Shown here piece after piece: positions 16,741 to 23,896 of a stretch of DNA of 24,639 bases. The notes under the pieces are model-generated. The model saw only the letters and a list, made by a program, of their open reading frames with translations, searched no databases and was not told the DNA's origin. The translations under genes and the position numbers were made by a program. Numbering within the stretch: position 1 is the first letter of the stretch; the number at the start of each line of letters is the position of its first letter. The DNA comes from Euryarchaeota archaeon UBA19. Its GTDB lineage: Archaea; Thermoplasmatota; Poseidoniia; Poseidoniales; Thalassarchaeaceae. The stretch is taken from contig DAPQ01000082.1 in the NCBI GenBank assembly GCA_002502175.1, forward strand, positions 1 through 24,639. Direction: 5' to 3'.

Positions 16741-17103
16741 CTAAGCAGCGAGTCTCTGTAGGTTCTCGATGATTGTATCCCGTGTACTTCGATAGACATC
16801 GATGGATAATCCAACCGGGTCCTCAAGACCCCAATCTTCTGCAATAGGAAGCATTGGGCATTCAACTCCACAGCCCATGCTGATTATCATGTCCCAGCCT
16901 TCAGTTTCTATATCGTCTACAGATTTTGGCCTTAGACCAGATGTGCTAACCCCCATTTCCTCTAACACTGTTAGTGAGTTTTCAGCTACACTTGATCCCG
17001 GATGTGTTCCTGCAGATGCTGCCTCGTGGCCAAAGTGTCGAGCTAATGCTTCTGCCATTTGGCTTCGACAGGTATTCCCCACACATACAAACAATAGTCG
17101 CAT
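16741..17103 (-). CDS. arsC: Arsenate reductase / low-molecular-weight phosphatase family
   Basis: A 120-residue protein of the LMW protein-tyrosine-phosphatase fold, probably a thioredoxin-coupled arsenate reductase. The N-terminal CVGNTCRS is the CX5R phosphate loop (Cys7 to Arg13). Residues 73-84, IISMGCGVECPM, hold two further cysteines (78 and 82) in the place of the redox pair of ArsC, and WGLEDPVG (91-98) contains the general-acid Asp95 in the ArsC-type context. A classical LMW phosphatase would not need Cys78/Cys82. No arsR, acr3 or arsB is adjacent, so an arsenic role is less certain and reduction of another substrate is possible. The gene is divergent from the Mrp-family gene with 134 bp between. 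Confidence 0.88.
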   Translation of the reverse strand: MRLLFVCVGNTCRSQMAEALARHFGHEAASAGTHPGSSVAENSLTVLEEMGVSTSGLRPKSVDDIETEGWDMIISMGCGVECPMLPIAEDWGLEDPVGLSIDVYRSTRDTIIENLQRLAA

Positions 17104-17151
17104 GTATCATCTGTGGTAGCCACCCTACTTGAAGGAAACACCAATAGAATA

Positions 17152-17166
17152 CAGCCCAAAGGGCTG
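17152..17166. repeat. Short hairpin in the arsC/mrp divergent gap
   Basis: CAGCCC-AAA-GGGCTG is a perfect 6-bp stem with a 3-base loop, in the gap between the divergent arsC and Mrp-family genes. TTTGTTTTATTTTCA at about 17180-17194 follows and is a TATA-like, AT-rich stretch for the plus-strand gene. Role unknown; could be an operator. Confidence 0.45.
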
Positions 17167-17237
17167 ATTTATGACTCGGGTTTGTTTTATTTTCACCACG
17201 CAGCCTTGAAGTAGACCTCACCTCGCCCTTCGAATCA

Positions 17238-18269
17238 ATGTCAGATTCGCCAATATCCCACCACCCTGGCGGTGGTCTTCCAATGGCCGATTCACAAGGC
17301 TCACCAGAGGAAGCATCTGCTTCCCCTGAACAGAAGGCGCAAATGGAGCAAGCATACGCACAGATGCGCCGAAAGATGCGGATGACTCAGTTAGACGAGG
17401 AGATCAAACACAAGGTGATGGTTCTCTCTGGAAAGGGTGGAGTAGGCAAATCTACAGTGTCGGTCGGATTGGCTCTTTCGCTTGCTCGACAAGGAAAGAA
17501 AGTTGGACTAATGGATATCGATATCACCGGTCCTAATGTACCAAAGATGCTTGGTATTGAAGATGCTGAATTGCACGTTGAAGACGGTCAAATTTTCCCA
17601 GCTATTGGACCTCATGGACTGAAGGTAATTTCCATGGCTTTCCTAATCGAAGACCCGGATAAGCCGGTAATTTGGCGCGGACCAATCAAACTTGGAGCAA
17701 TTCAACAATTCATTGGAGACGTCGCATGGGGAGAATTAGATGCCCTAATCATCGACTTCCCACCAGGAACCAGCGACGAACCTCTTACCGTATCACAGAG
17801 CCTTCCAGGTATTGATGGAGTAGTAATCGTAACAACACCTCAAGACGTTGCTTTACTAGATTCTCGTAAGTCGATTAATTTCGCCAAAACCATTTCTTTA
17901 CCATGCTTAGGTGTTGTCGAAAATATGAGTGGATATACACTCCATGGAAAGGCTGAGCCTAACTCTCAAATCAGCGTCATGGGACCTACTGGAACCGCTA
18001 TCGAATCAACCACCGATGAGAATGGAGATTGGTCTGTAACCCTAGACGTTTTCAAGTCGGGTGGAGGAGAGGCCGCAGCGGTTGAACTTGAAGTCCCATT
18101 CCTCGGTGCCTTACCATTCGACCCAGGTATTGTCAGAGGCGGTGACGATGGTGTACATCGCATTATTGCCGAGCCTGATGGTGCTACCGCCGCAGCTTTC
18201 GATGCGGTTGTGGATAATGTACTGGCCGAATTAGAGGGAAGTAGTGGCCCAACCGTCCGAATCTCTTAG
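17238..18269 (+). CDS. Mrp/NBP35-family ATPase without CxxC, with Ig-like insertion
   Basis: P-loop ATPase of the Mrp/NBP35/ApbC group, normally a scaffold or carrier for Fe-S clusters. The 343 residues show a Pro/Ser-rich N-tail (1-35), the deviant Walker A GKGGVGKS (65-72), MDIDITGPNVPKMLG (92-106), WRGPIKLGAIQQF, IIDFPPGTSDE (171-181) and GVVENMSGY (225-233). After NMSGY the family normally has the cluster-binding CPHC loop. Here residues 235-262 instead read like one bacterial Ig-like repeat (GKAEPNSQISVMGPTGT and DENGDWSVTLD), and the sequence returns to the family at SGGGE (264-268) and VPFLGALPFDP. Cys223 is the only cysteine. The ATPase call is secure, but classic CxxC-bridged cluster transfer is doubtful. 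A second in-frame ATG lies at 17283. Confidence 0.92.
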   Translation: MSDSPISHHPGGGLPMADSQGSPEEASASPEQKAQMEQAYAQMRRKMRMTQLDEEIKHKVMVLSGKGGVGKSTVSVGLALSLARQGKKVGLMDIDITGPNVPKMLGIEDAELHVEDGQIFPAIGPHGLKVISMAFLIEDPDKPVIWRGPIKLGAIQQFIGDVAWGELDALIIDFPPGTSDEPLTVSQSLPGIDGVVIVTTPQDVALLDSRKSINFAKTISLPCLGVVENMSGYTLHGKAEPNSQISVMGPTGTAIESTTDENGDWSVTLDVFKSGGGEAAAVELEVPFLGALPFDPGIVRGGDDGVHRIIAEPDGATAAAFDAVVDNVLAELEGSSGPTVRIS

Positions 18270-18278
18270 ATTCGGACG
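18254..18278 (+). terminator. Perfect 11-bp hairpin over the mrp stop codon
   Basis: CGTCCGAATCT (18254-18264), loop CTT, AGATTCGGACG (18268-18278). The stem includes the last codons and stop (18267-18269) of the Mrp-family gene; GGGGTTTT follows at 18286-18293. It may be a terminator or an mRNA 3' end stabiliser; the T run is short for an archaeal terminator. Confidence 0.55.
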
Positions 18279-18365
18279 AATTTGAGGGGTTTTCGCTCTC
18301 GATTTCCTTAGGGGTGGATTCTTGAGATATCGGTTGCCTCGGTGATTTAGGGAGTGGAGACCGGT

Positions 18366-20498
18366 ATGGCGGGTGGCTCTGGAATCTACATCTCTTGGTT
18401 GATGGGTGCTATTCTGCTATCCGTTGCTCTAATGCCTTTGATGAAACCGCCTTGGGCGAAAATCAGAATTCAAGGCTTCGTAGATATGTTCCGTCGCTAC
18501 TGGGCTCACATGTTTGTGGTATTCTCGGTCTATCTTTGGAAGGATATTCTCGACCAACTAGATCGTATCTTGATGGCTAATACTCAACTCGATATGACTC
18601 CATATGTCTACGCTATCGAGGGGGATATTGTACTGTGGATTCAGGATGCTTTCCAAAATGAATTACTGTCAATTGCTCTAACTCACTTTTATGTCATGGG
18701 ATTCATGACAGCAACCTTCGCATCATTCGTTTACCCGATATATTTCGATGACCGTCACATGGCAGATAGAGTCTCATTGTCGATGTTCTGGGTCTATGTA
18801 TTGGCAATTCCATTTTACTTATTTTTCAACGTAAGAGTGACTGGAGATCACATCCCAGCGATGGAAACTATCGCCTATGATTTAACACCAGAAATACACA
18901 ATTGGTTCACCAGAATAGACCCTTTTACAAACGGTATGCCCAGTCTCCATATTGGCCTGCCATTTGCAGTGTGGTTGACTTATCTAAAGTGGGATGATGA
19001 TGGTCGTTGGGCCAAGTTTAGAACCGCACTATTGATTTTCATATTGTTAACAGGATTTACAATCCTGTACCTTGGAATTCATTGGGTGGTTGACATAATT
19101 GGTGGGATATTGGTGGCAACACTCGCCGTCAACTTAACAGAAAGAACTCACGAGCCAGTTTGGAGATTTGCAGACGAACGCCTCTTTACTCGTCGATTAG
19201 CTAGATTCATGAAAGATCCAAAAGCATGGTTTGTAGGGGCTAAGAATTCGATTAACGCACGGATTGATCCATACAGAGAGCCCTCGAAAACTCAAACAGG
19301 GGCACTGATTGTTGCCATACTTCTTGGAACCGGTTTGGTTCTACTTTGGGACGCAACTCACCAAGATTTCCCTGTTGAGGGAGTTACCCCTACCTATACA
19401 GCAGGGTCAGGAGATTGGTTGGTTACCGTACAAGAAAATGATAACGGAACGGTCGACTTTATCTCTTGGAGTTCTCAAACTAGGGAGTCGGAAACAATTG
19501 CTACAATAATTCTCGGTGAGGATGGATGGACTTCTGTTCCAAGGGTTGCTGCATCAGAAAAAGGAGTTGCTCTTTTTGACTCATTTAAGTTAGAATTCTG
19601 GTCATACAATACACCGTCAGAGACATTCAGTCTAAATTGGTGGACGGAAGAAATCAATCCTGAATCTGAGCCAATAATCGATGTTTTATTGGCTGAAAAT
19701 GCCAATCAAGAAGCAGTAATTGCGGTGGTTTACTCAAATGATCTAATCTATCGAAATTCAGATGGGGTTATTGCGGATTACGTTTCACCTGAAGGGCCAT
19801 TTTCCATAGTTGCATCATCCGGTTCGCTAATTGCAAGTGCTAATTCAACTGCGAACGGCCCTGTGCTTGATATTGTCTCACTTTCCACCCAATTGAGTCT
19901 TCGAATTGACATTGCAAATACAACAGACGAAGTTATAGACAATCATTTAGGAGATGTATTTGGAGAAGAGGTAAATTACTCTAATTCTCAAATTGTTGAA
20001 CTAGCAATGGATGGAAATGACATCGTTGCGGTTATTGATGTAGGGCCGGTAAATCGGACAATACTAATCGACACAATTAGTGGCTCTCAATTACTCCTTT
20101 CAAACCCACTTTGGCCTTCCTCATCACCTAGCATTTCCGGCGAAAATGTCGCATTTCTCCAAATCCCTCGGTTCGACCCAACAGCGGAACCCGACGACTT
20201 GCTGACTGCTAGAGATGTATTTCTTCACAATATAGAAGAAAATAGAACATTACAATTGACCATTGACGATGATGTAGACCAGTATAACCCTCAGGTATTG
20301 GAAACCAATTTGGCATGGATTGAAAGTCTAGATGATGGGACTTTGGAAATTCGTATGCATGCTTTGGAGGAAACCTTCGAACCCTATTCTTCGGTGGTAT
20401 TACAATCTTCGATTGTACTTCTAATTCCGATGATGATTCTGTATGCTTTCCAATCTGCAAATGGCTCTTCTAAAGTCAATGGGCGTCGAGAGAATTAA
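18366..20498 (+). CDS. Aur1-like PAP2 membrane phosphotransferase fused to beta-propeller-like domain
   Basis: A ~710-residue membrane protein. The N-terminal ~315 residues have six or seven membrane helices and the PAP2 (type 2 phosphatidic acid phosphatase) catalytic pattern of the Aur1/inositol-phosphotransferase branch: NGMPSLHIG with His195, then YLGIHWVVDIIGG with His239 and Asp243. The SR of classic PAP2 motif 3 is absent. A helix at about 305-325 is followed by ~340 residues outside the membrane with TolB/WD-like beta-propeller repeats (for example SPSISGENVAFLQ and YNPQVLETNLAWIE). A last membrane helix (LLIPMMILYAF) and a short basic tail close it. Lipid phosphate or head-group transfer is inferred; the substrate is unknown. 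GTG 18354 is an alternative start four codons upstream. Its stop abuts nadA tail to tail. Confidence 0.85.
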   Translation: MAGGSGIYISWLMGAILLSVALMPLMKPPWAKIRIQGFVDMFRRYWAHMFVVFSVYLWKDILDQLDRILMANTQLDMTPYVYAIEGDIVLWIQDAFQNELLSIALTHFYVMGFMTATFASFVYPIYFDDRHMADRVSLSMFWVYVLAIPFYLFFNVRVTGDHIPAMETIAYDLTPEIHNWFTRIDPFTNGMPSLHIGLPFAVWLTYLKWDDDGRWAKFRTALLIFILLTGFTILYLGIHWVVDIIGGILVATLAVNLTERTHEPVWRFADERLFTRRLARFMKDPKAWFVGAKNSINARIDPYREPSKTQTGALIVAILLGTGLVLLWDATHQDFPVEGVTPTYTAGSGDWLVTVQENDNGTVDFISWSSQTRESETIATIILGEDGWTSVPRVAASEKGVALFDSFKLEFWSYNTPSETFSLNWWTEEINPESEPIIDVLLAENANQEAVIAVVYSNDLIYRNSDGVIADYVSPEGPFSIVASSGSLIASANSTANGPVLDIVSLSTQLSLRIDIANTTDEVIDNHLGDVFGEEVNYSNSQIVELAMDGNDIVAVIDVGPVNRTILIDTISGSQLLLSNPLWPSSSPSISGENVAFLQIPRFDPTAEPDDLLTARDVFLHNIEENRTLQLTIDDDVDQYNPQVLETNLAWIESLDDGTLEIRMHALEETFEPYSSVVLQSSIVLLIPMMILYAFQSANGSSKVNGRREN

Positions 20499-21584
20499 TC
20501 ATTCAGCAAGCCTGAACATTTCGTCTAAACTTCTCTGTGCACGCTGAATAATTTCATCATCGAGTTCAATGATTTGATCTGGGTGAGGTTCTCGTAGTGC
20601 CTGAAGTATATCTTCCAATTGAGTCATTTTCATGTAACGGCACATAACACAAGTTCCAATTAGATTCAGCTCATTTTCTGATTCTGCCCTAACCCGATCA
20701 GCAGTTCCACATTCTGTAATTAGCATAATATCGGATTTTCCTTCTGAACCAAGCCTCAAGGCCTCTTCTCGAAGTACTTCGCTGCTACCTACAATGTCGC
20801 TCTCTGCGATTACGTCCGCATCGCATTCTGGATGGCTCAATACCTGTAATGCGATACCCTGCTCAGCAGTCCTGTCTCTCCATGAGCGTATTTTTTCTCC
20901 AGTAAAAGTAGCGTGAACATAACATTCGCCATCGTAATTGATGACTTCCTTCTTTCCAGCGAGATGTTCAGCAAGGTGTTTACCCATCAATTGATCAGGT
21001 ACGAAGATTATTCGATCACCAGGGAGCCTCTCACAAATTTTGAGATAATTGCTACTTGTTACGCAGACATCAACCTCAGCCTTTACTTCGGCAGTTGTGT
21101 TGATGTAACATGCCACAGGGACTCCCGGATATCTCGACTTTAACTCACGAACATCCTCTGCAGTTATGCTATCAGAAAGAGTACAGCCGGCATCCGGAGA
21201 GGGGTGTAGAACGGTCTTGTGGGGGCTGACAATTTTCGCAGTCTCAGCCATGAAGCGCACACTAGAAAATAGAATGGTTTGCTGCGGTGCATCTCTAGCG
21301 GCCTTGGATAGTGAGTAACTGTCGGATACAGAGTCCGCTACTCCGTATACGATATCCGGAGTTTGATAAGAATGAGCGATGAGAAAAACATCGTTCTCTT
21401 TCTTTAATTGATTAATTTCGAGAGTCAGTGGTGCAATTGTTTTGCAAGTTTCAATGTCCCAAAGTGCACCTTGATTGATGACCTTCTGTAACCTCTTAGC
21501 CTCTGCTTCTATCTCTTCCTTAGAATATGACTTGGGAGTTACTAAACCTCGCGGTAGCGGGGCCGAGGGCATCTGCATAGTCAT
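20499..21584 (-). CDS. nadA: Quinolinate synthase
   Basis: [4Fe-4S] enzyme that condenses iminoaspartate with dihydroxyacetone phosphate to quinolinate in de novo NAD synthesis. The 361 residues carry the family motifs: IAHSYQTPDI (69-78; the family usually has AHYYQ or AHNYQ), SSVRFMAETAK, PDAGCTLSD with Cys134, INTTAEVKA, VTSSN, FVPDQLMGKHLA, GECYVH with Cys221, HPEC, and CRYMKMTQLEDI with Cys315. Cys134, Cys221 and Cys315 fit the three cluster ligands. Cys312 makes an extra CxxC next to the last ligand. nadB/aspartate dehydrogenase and nadC are not in the window. ATGs at 21578 and 21572 are alternative starts. It is divergent from bud32. Confidence 0.96.
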   Translation of the reverse strand: MTMQMPSAPLPRGLVTPKSYSKEEIEAEAKRLQKVINQGALWDIETCKTIAPLTLEINQLKKENDVFLIAHSYQTPDIVYGVADSVSDSYSLSKAARDAPQQTILFSSVRFMAETAKIVSPHKTVLHPSPDAGCTLSDSITAEDVRELKSRYPGVPVACYINTTAEVKAEVDVCVTSSNYLKICERLPGDRIIFVPDQLMGKHLAEHLAGKKEVINYDGECYVHATFTGEKIRSWRDRTAEQGIALQVLSHPECDADVIAESDIVGSSEVLREEALRLGSEGKSDIMLITECGTADRVRAESENELNLIGTCVMCRYMKMTQLEDILQALREPHPDQIIELDDEIIQRAQRSLDEMFRLAE

Positions 21585-21648
21585 CTAAACTCGCTACTTC
21601 GTCCTGTGCAACCGCTTTCAAGGCATCTCATCTCGGAGGGGTATGGAT

Positions 21649-21655
21649 GAGGGGG
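21649..21655 (+). promoter_or_regulatory. Shine-Dalgarno site deciding the bud32 start
   Basis: GAGGGGG lies eight bases before the ATG at 21664. The upstream ATG at 21643 has GGAGGGG only one base away, too close to work normally. This favours 21664. Confidence 0.5.
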
Positions 21656-21663
21656 CGATTCCG

Positions 21664-22317
21664 ATGTGGATTGAGGATACGGTCCTTCACATCGGGGCAG
21701 AGGCAACTGCAATTTCAGGCTCTTGGATGGGGCGAAAAGCGGTTCTAAAAAAGAGGGAACCAAGAGCCTATAGGCACCCTTCATTAGATCGAAAATTAAC
21801 CCGTCAAAGATTGGCTGCAGAGGCTAGGATTCTATCGCGTTTACAATCTATTGATTTTCCTTCTCCATCACTATTGGATGTAGATGCAGATGGAGGATGG
21901 ATGTTACTATCAAGAATAGATGGAGTGCCTATGTATGAAGCATTACAGAATGGTGATGCAGGTGCGAAAGAAATTCGTAAGTTTGGAGAATTAATTCGAA
22001 AATTACATGAATCCGATATCGCTCATGGAGATCTAACTACACATAATGTGCTAATTGATAATCAAGGAAATTTGACCCTAATTGACTTTGGCCTCGCTAG
22101 AATTGCTCCAGAAATAGAACAACTCGGCTTAGATTTACAGGTCCTAAATGAATGCTTAACCGCTAGCCATTATAATTTCGAATCAGCAGTTGAAACAATG
22201 GTTGAAGGCTATTTATCTGCAGATTCCGGCAAATCTTCTGCAGTATCTCACTTGTCTGCAAAGGAAGTTGTTGATCGATTCAATGCGATTCGTGGTCGAG
22301 TTAGATATCATGCCTGA
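21664..22317 (+). CDS. bud32: KEOPS complex kinase/ATPase Bud32
   Basis: Small atypical kinase of the KEOPS complex, which with Kae1 makes the universal tRNA modification t6A at position 37. From ATG 21664 it has 217 residues. The short N-terminus leads straight to the GAEA motif (11-14), then the catalytic Lys in VLKKREPRAYRHPSLD, a block typical of Bud32, HGDLTTHNVL (Asp123, Asn128), LIDFGLA (Asp141), and the diagnostic C-terminal RGRVRYHA. ATG 21643 would add seven residues, but the ribosome-binding site favours 21664 and most relatives start just before GAEA. Unlike many euryarchaea, Kae1 is not fused to it, so kae1 must be elsewhere. RdgB follows 9 bp downstream, indicating an operon. 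Confidence 0.94.
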   Translation: MWIEDTVLHIGAEATAISGSWMGRKAVLKKREPRAYRHPSLDRKLTRQRLAAEARILSRLQSIDFPSPSLLDVDADGGWMLLSRIDGVPMYEALQNGDAGAKEIRKFGELIRKLHESDIAHGDLTTHNVLIDNQGNLTLIDFGLARIAPEIEQLGLDLQVLNECLTASHYNFESAVETMVEGYLSADSGKSSAVSHLSAKEVVDRFNAIRGRVRYHA

Positions 22318-22326
22318 GTTGAGATA

Positions 22327-22920
22327 ATGAGAATTCTCTTTGCAACAGGTAATGAAAACAAAATTGTAGAAGCTCGAGAGGTGTTAGAGCCTCTCGGACA
22401 CAGTGTTGAGGGCTTGGTAATTAACGGACAGAGGCCTAATTTTGACGAGCCAAAGCATCTCGGATTAGACGGTGTAGCTGAATCGAAAATCCGACAAGCA
22501 ATGGAATTAATTCAAGGAAGCGAATTAGAGGGTAGCGCAATTCTTGTCGAAGATTCAGGTATTTTCCTTGATGCATTTCCTGAATGGCCGGGTGCAGAAT
22601 CTTCGGATGTAGAGAAAGAAATTGGTCTCGATGGAATTATTGAGAAAATCAAAGGTTCCGGAAATAGCGGTGCAGAATATAGGGCGGTAGCAATTCTCTC
22701 AAATGGAAATCAAGTTTGGAAATCAAAAGGAATCTGCCGCGGTAAAATATCTGACCTTCCACGGGGCAGTAATGGCTTCGGATATGACCCAATTTTCATT
22801 CCTGAGGAAGGCGATGGAGGAACCTTTGGGGAATTAGGCAATGAGATAAAAAATCAGATATCTCACAGAAAAAAAGCCATGCTAGGACTATCAAATCTCC
22901 TCAAATCCCCGTCAAGGTGA
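22327..22920 (+). CDS. rdgB: XTP/dITP (non-canonical purine NTP) pyrophosphatase, RdgB/HAM1
   Basis: House-cleaning enzyme that hydrolyses dITP, ITP and XTP to monophosphates so deaminated purines do not enter nucleic acids. The 197-residue length is normal for the family. Motifs: FATGNENK (5-12), VEDSGIFLDAF (74-84), PGAESS (88-93), GFGYDPIF (150-157) and ISHR (188-191). It lies 9 bp after bud32 and is likely translated from the same mRNA, a pairing common in archaea. Nothing is missing or unusual in its active-site residues. Confidence 0.95.
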   Translation: MRILFATGNENKIVEAREVLEPLGHSVEGLVINGQRPNFDEPKHLGLDGVAESKIRQAMELIQGSELEGSAILVEDSGIFLDAFPEWPGAESSDVEKEIGLDGIIEKIKGSGNSGAEYRAVAILSNGNQVWKSKGICRGKISDLPRGSNGFGYDPIFIPEEGDGGTFGELGNEIKNQISHRKKAMLGLSNLLKSPSR

Positions 22921-22946
22921 ATAGAGACTAGCCACTGTGGTAGCCC

Positions 22947-22952
22947 GAGGGG
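22947..22952 (+). promoter_or_regulatory. Shine-Dalgarno site of the proline-rich membrane protein
   Basis: GAGGGG five bases before ATG 22958. It favours this start over the in-frame GTG at 22937, which would put seven polar residues before the membrane segment. Confidence 0.5.
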
Positions 22953-22957
22953 CAGAC

Positions 22958-23860
22958 ATGGTTTCGTACACACGGCTCTTGCTTCTAGTCCTTTTAGGAC
23001 TAGGAATGCCGCTTTTCCTACTGTTCCAAGGTTCGATGAATCTTGCTCAACAAATCGCAGCGGGAACAGTGCTATTGGCCTTCCTTTCTCTATTGGTATT
23101 TTCAGGTAGAAGGCCACTACCTCCGACTCCAAAAGCTCCTGTGGTCGAGATCGAAGAAGAGGAGGATGAAGCAGAACCAGAACCAGCAACTGAAGAGGTT
23201 GAGGTAGAACCGGAGGAAGTTCGCCGTAGTCGCCGCCGAGTTGCTGCTCCAGTTGCAGCACCTCCAACATTACCTCCTCCTCCGATTGCTATGCCAAGCC
23301 CCGATGACCAAATGCCAGCACCTAGTATGCCAATGCCCCCTCCAATGCCTTCCCCCCAAGCACCAATTGTACCTGGAGATGGAGAGAATGTTGCTCAGCG
23401 TCTAGTGGTTTCCCGAGATGCCCAATCTGAAATGGAAACTGAAATCGAGAGTTATGTTGAGCAACAAAGAGAGAAAAGGGCGGTTATTCGAGGAAAAATT
23501 GACCGACGTCGTCGAATGGCATTAGCTGAGAGAAAGGCTGCTAAGGTCAGAATGTGGACAGAGTTAGAGGACGGTGAAGACCTCGGAGCTTTACTGAATC
23601 AAGCAAATCATGGTTTGACTGTAATTGAAGAAGACGAAAACCCAGATGATACCTCTCCTCTCGGTGTCTCATATGTCCGAATTGACGAGTCTAGAATACT
23701 CAAAATCAGAGTTCCATTGAAGATTCCAGAGAAGGCAGTAAGCAAACCTGCTGAAGCATTACCAGAGGTTGAAGATATGCCTTCAATGCCTCCTCCACCT
23801 AGCGGTTTGCCGCCCATGCCTCCTCCTCCTGGAATGCCCCCTCCGGCTCCGCCTGAGTGA
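22958..23860 (+). CDS. Proline-rich two-helix membrane protein, unknown function
   Basis: I do not recognise this 300-residue protein. It opens with two closely spaced membrane helices (about 5-23 and 32-49), so both ends are likely on the same, probably cytosolic, side. Then come an acidic stretch (about 62-87), a short basic patch RRSRRR, and a Pro/Met/Ala-rich linker (about 95-140). A charged, helix-forming region (about 145-210: EIESYVEQQREKRAVIRGK, RRRRMALAERKAAK) leads into a small folded-looking segment ending SYVRIDESRILKIRVPLKIPEK. The last 35 residues are almost only Pro, Met and Gly (PPPPSGLPPMPPPPGM), like SH3/profilin ligands in eukaryotes. It follows rdgB by 37 bp. A scaffold at the inner membrane face is a guess. 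Confidence 0.8.
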   Translation: MVSYTRLLLLVLLGLGMPLFLLFQGSMNLAQQIAAGTVLLAFLSLLVFSGRRPLPPTPKAPVVEIEEEEDEAEPEPATEEVEVEPEEVRRSRRRVAAPVAAPPTLPPPPIAMPSPDDQMPAPSMPMPPPMPSPQAPIVPGDGENVAQRLVVSRDAQSEMETEIESYVEQQREKRAVIRGKIDRRRRMALAERKAAKVRMWTELEDGEDLGALLNQANHGLTVIEEDENPDDTSPLGVSYVRIDESRILKIRVPLKIPEKAVSKPAEALPEVEDMPSMPPPPSGLPPMPPPPGMPPPAPPE

Positions 23861-23896
23861 GCGTATCTTCAAGCGGCGGTTGCTCTTCGGTCGACC

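Noticed and set aside
16741..17103. Arsenic-resistance island
   Set aside because: Only the ArsC-like gene is present; no regulator or arsenite exporter in the flanks.
22863..23270. 135-codon Leu/Pro/Gln-rich minus-strand frame
   Set aside because: Antisense to the acidic and proline-rich part of the plus-strand membrane protein; composition follows from CTC/CCT complement, not a real protein.
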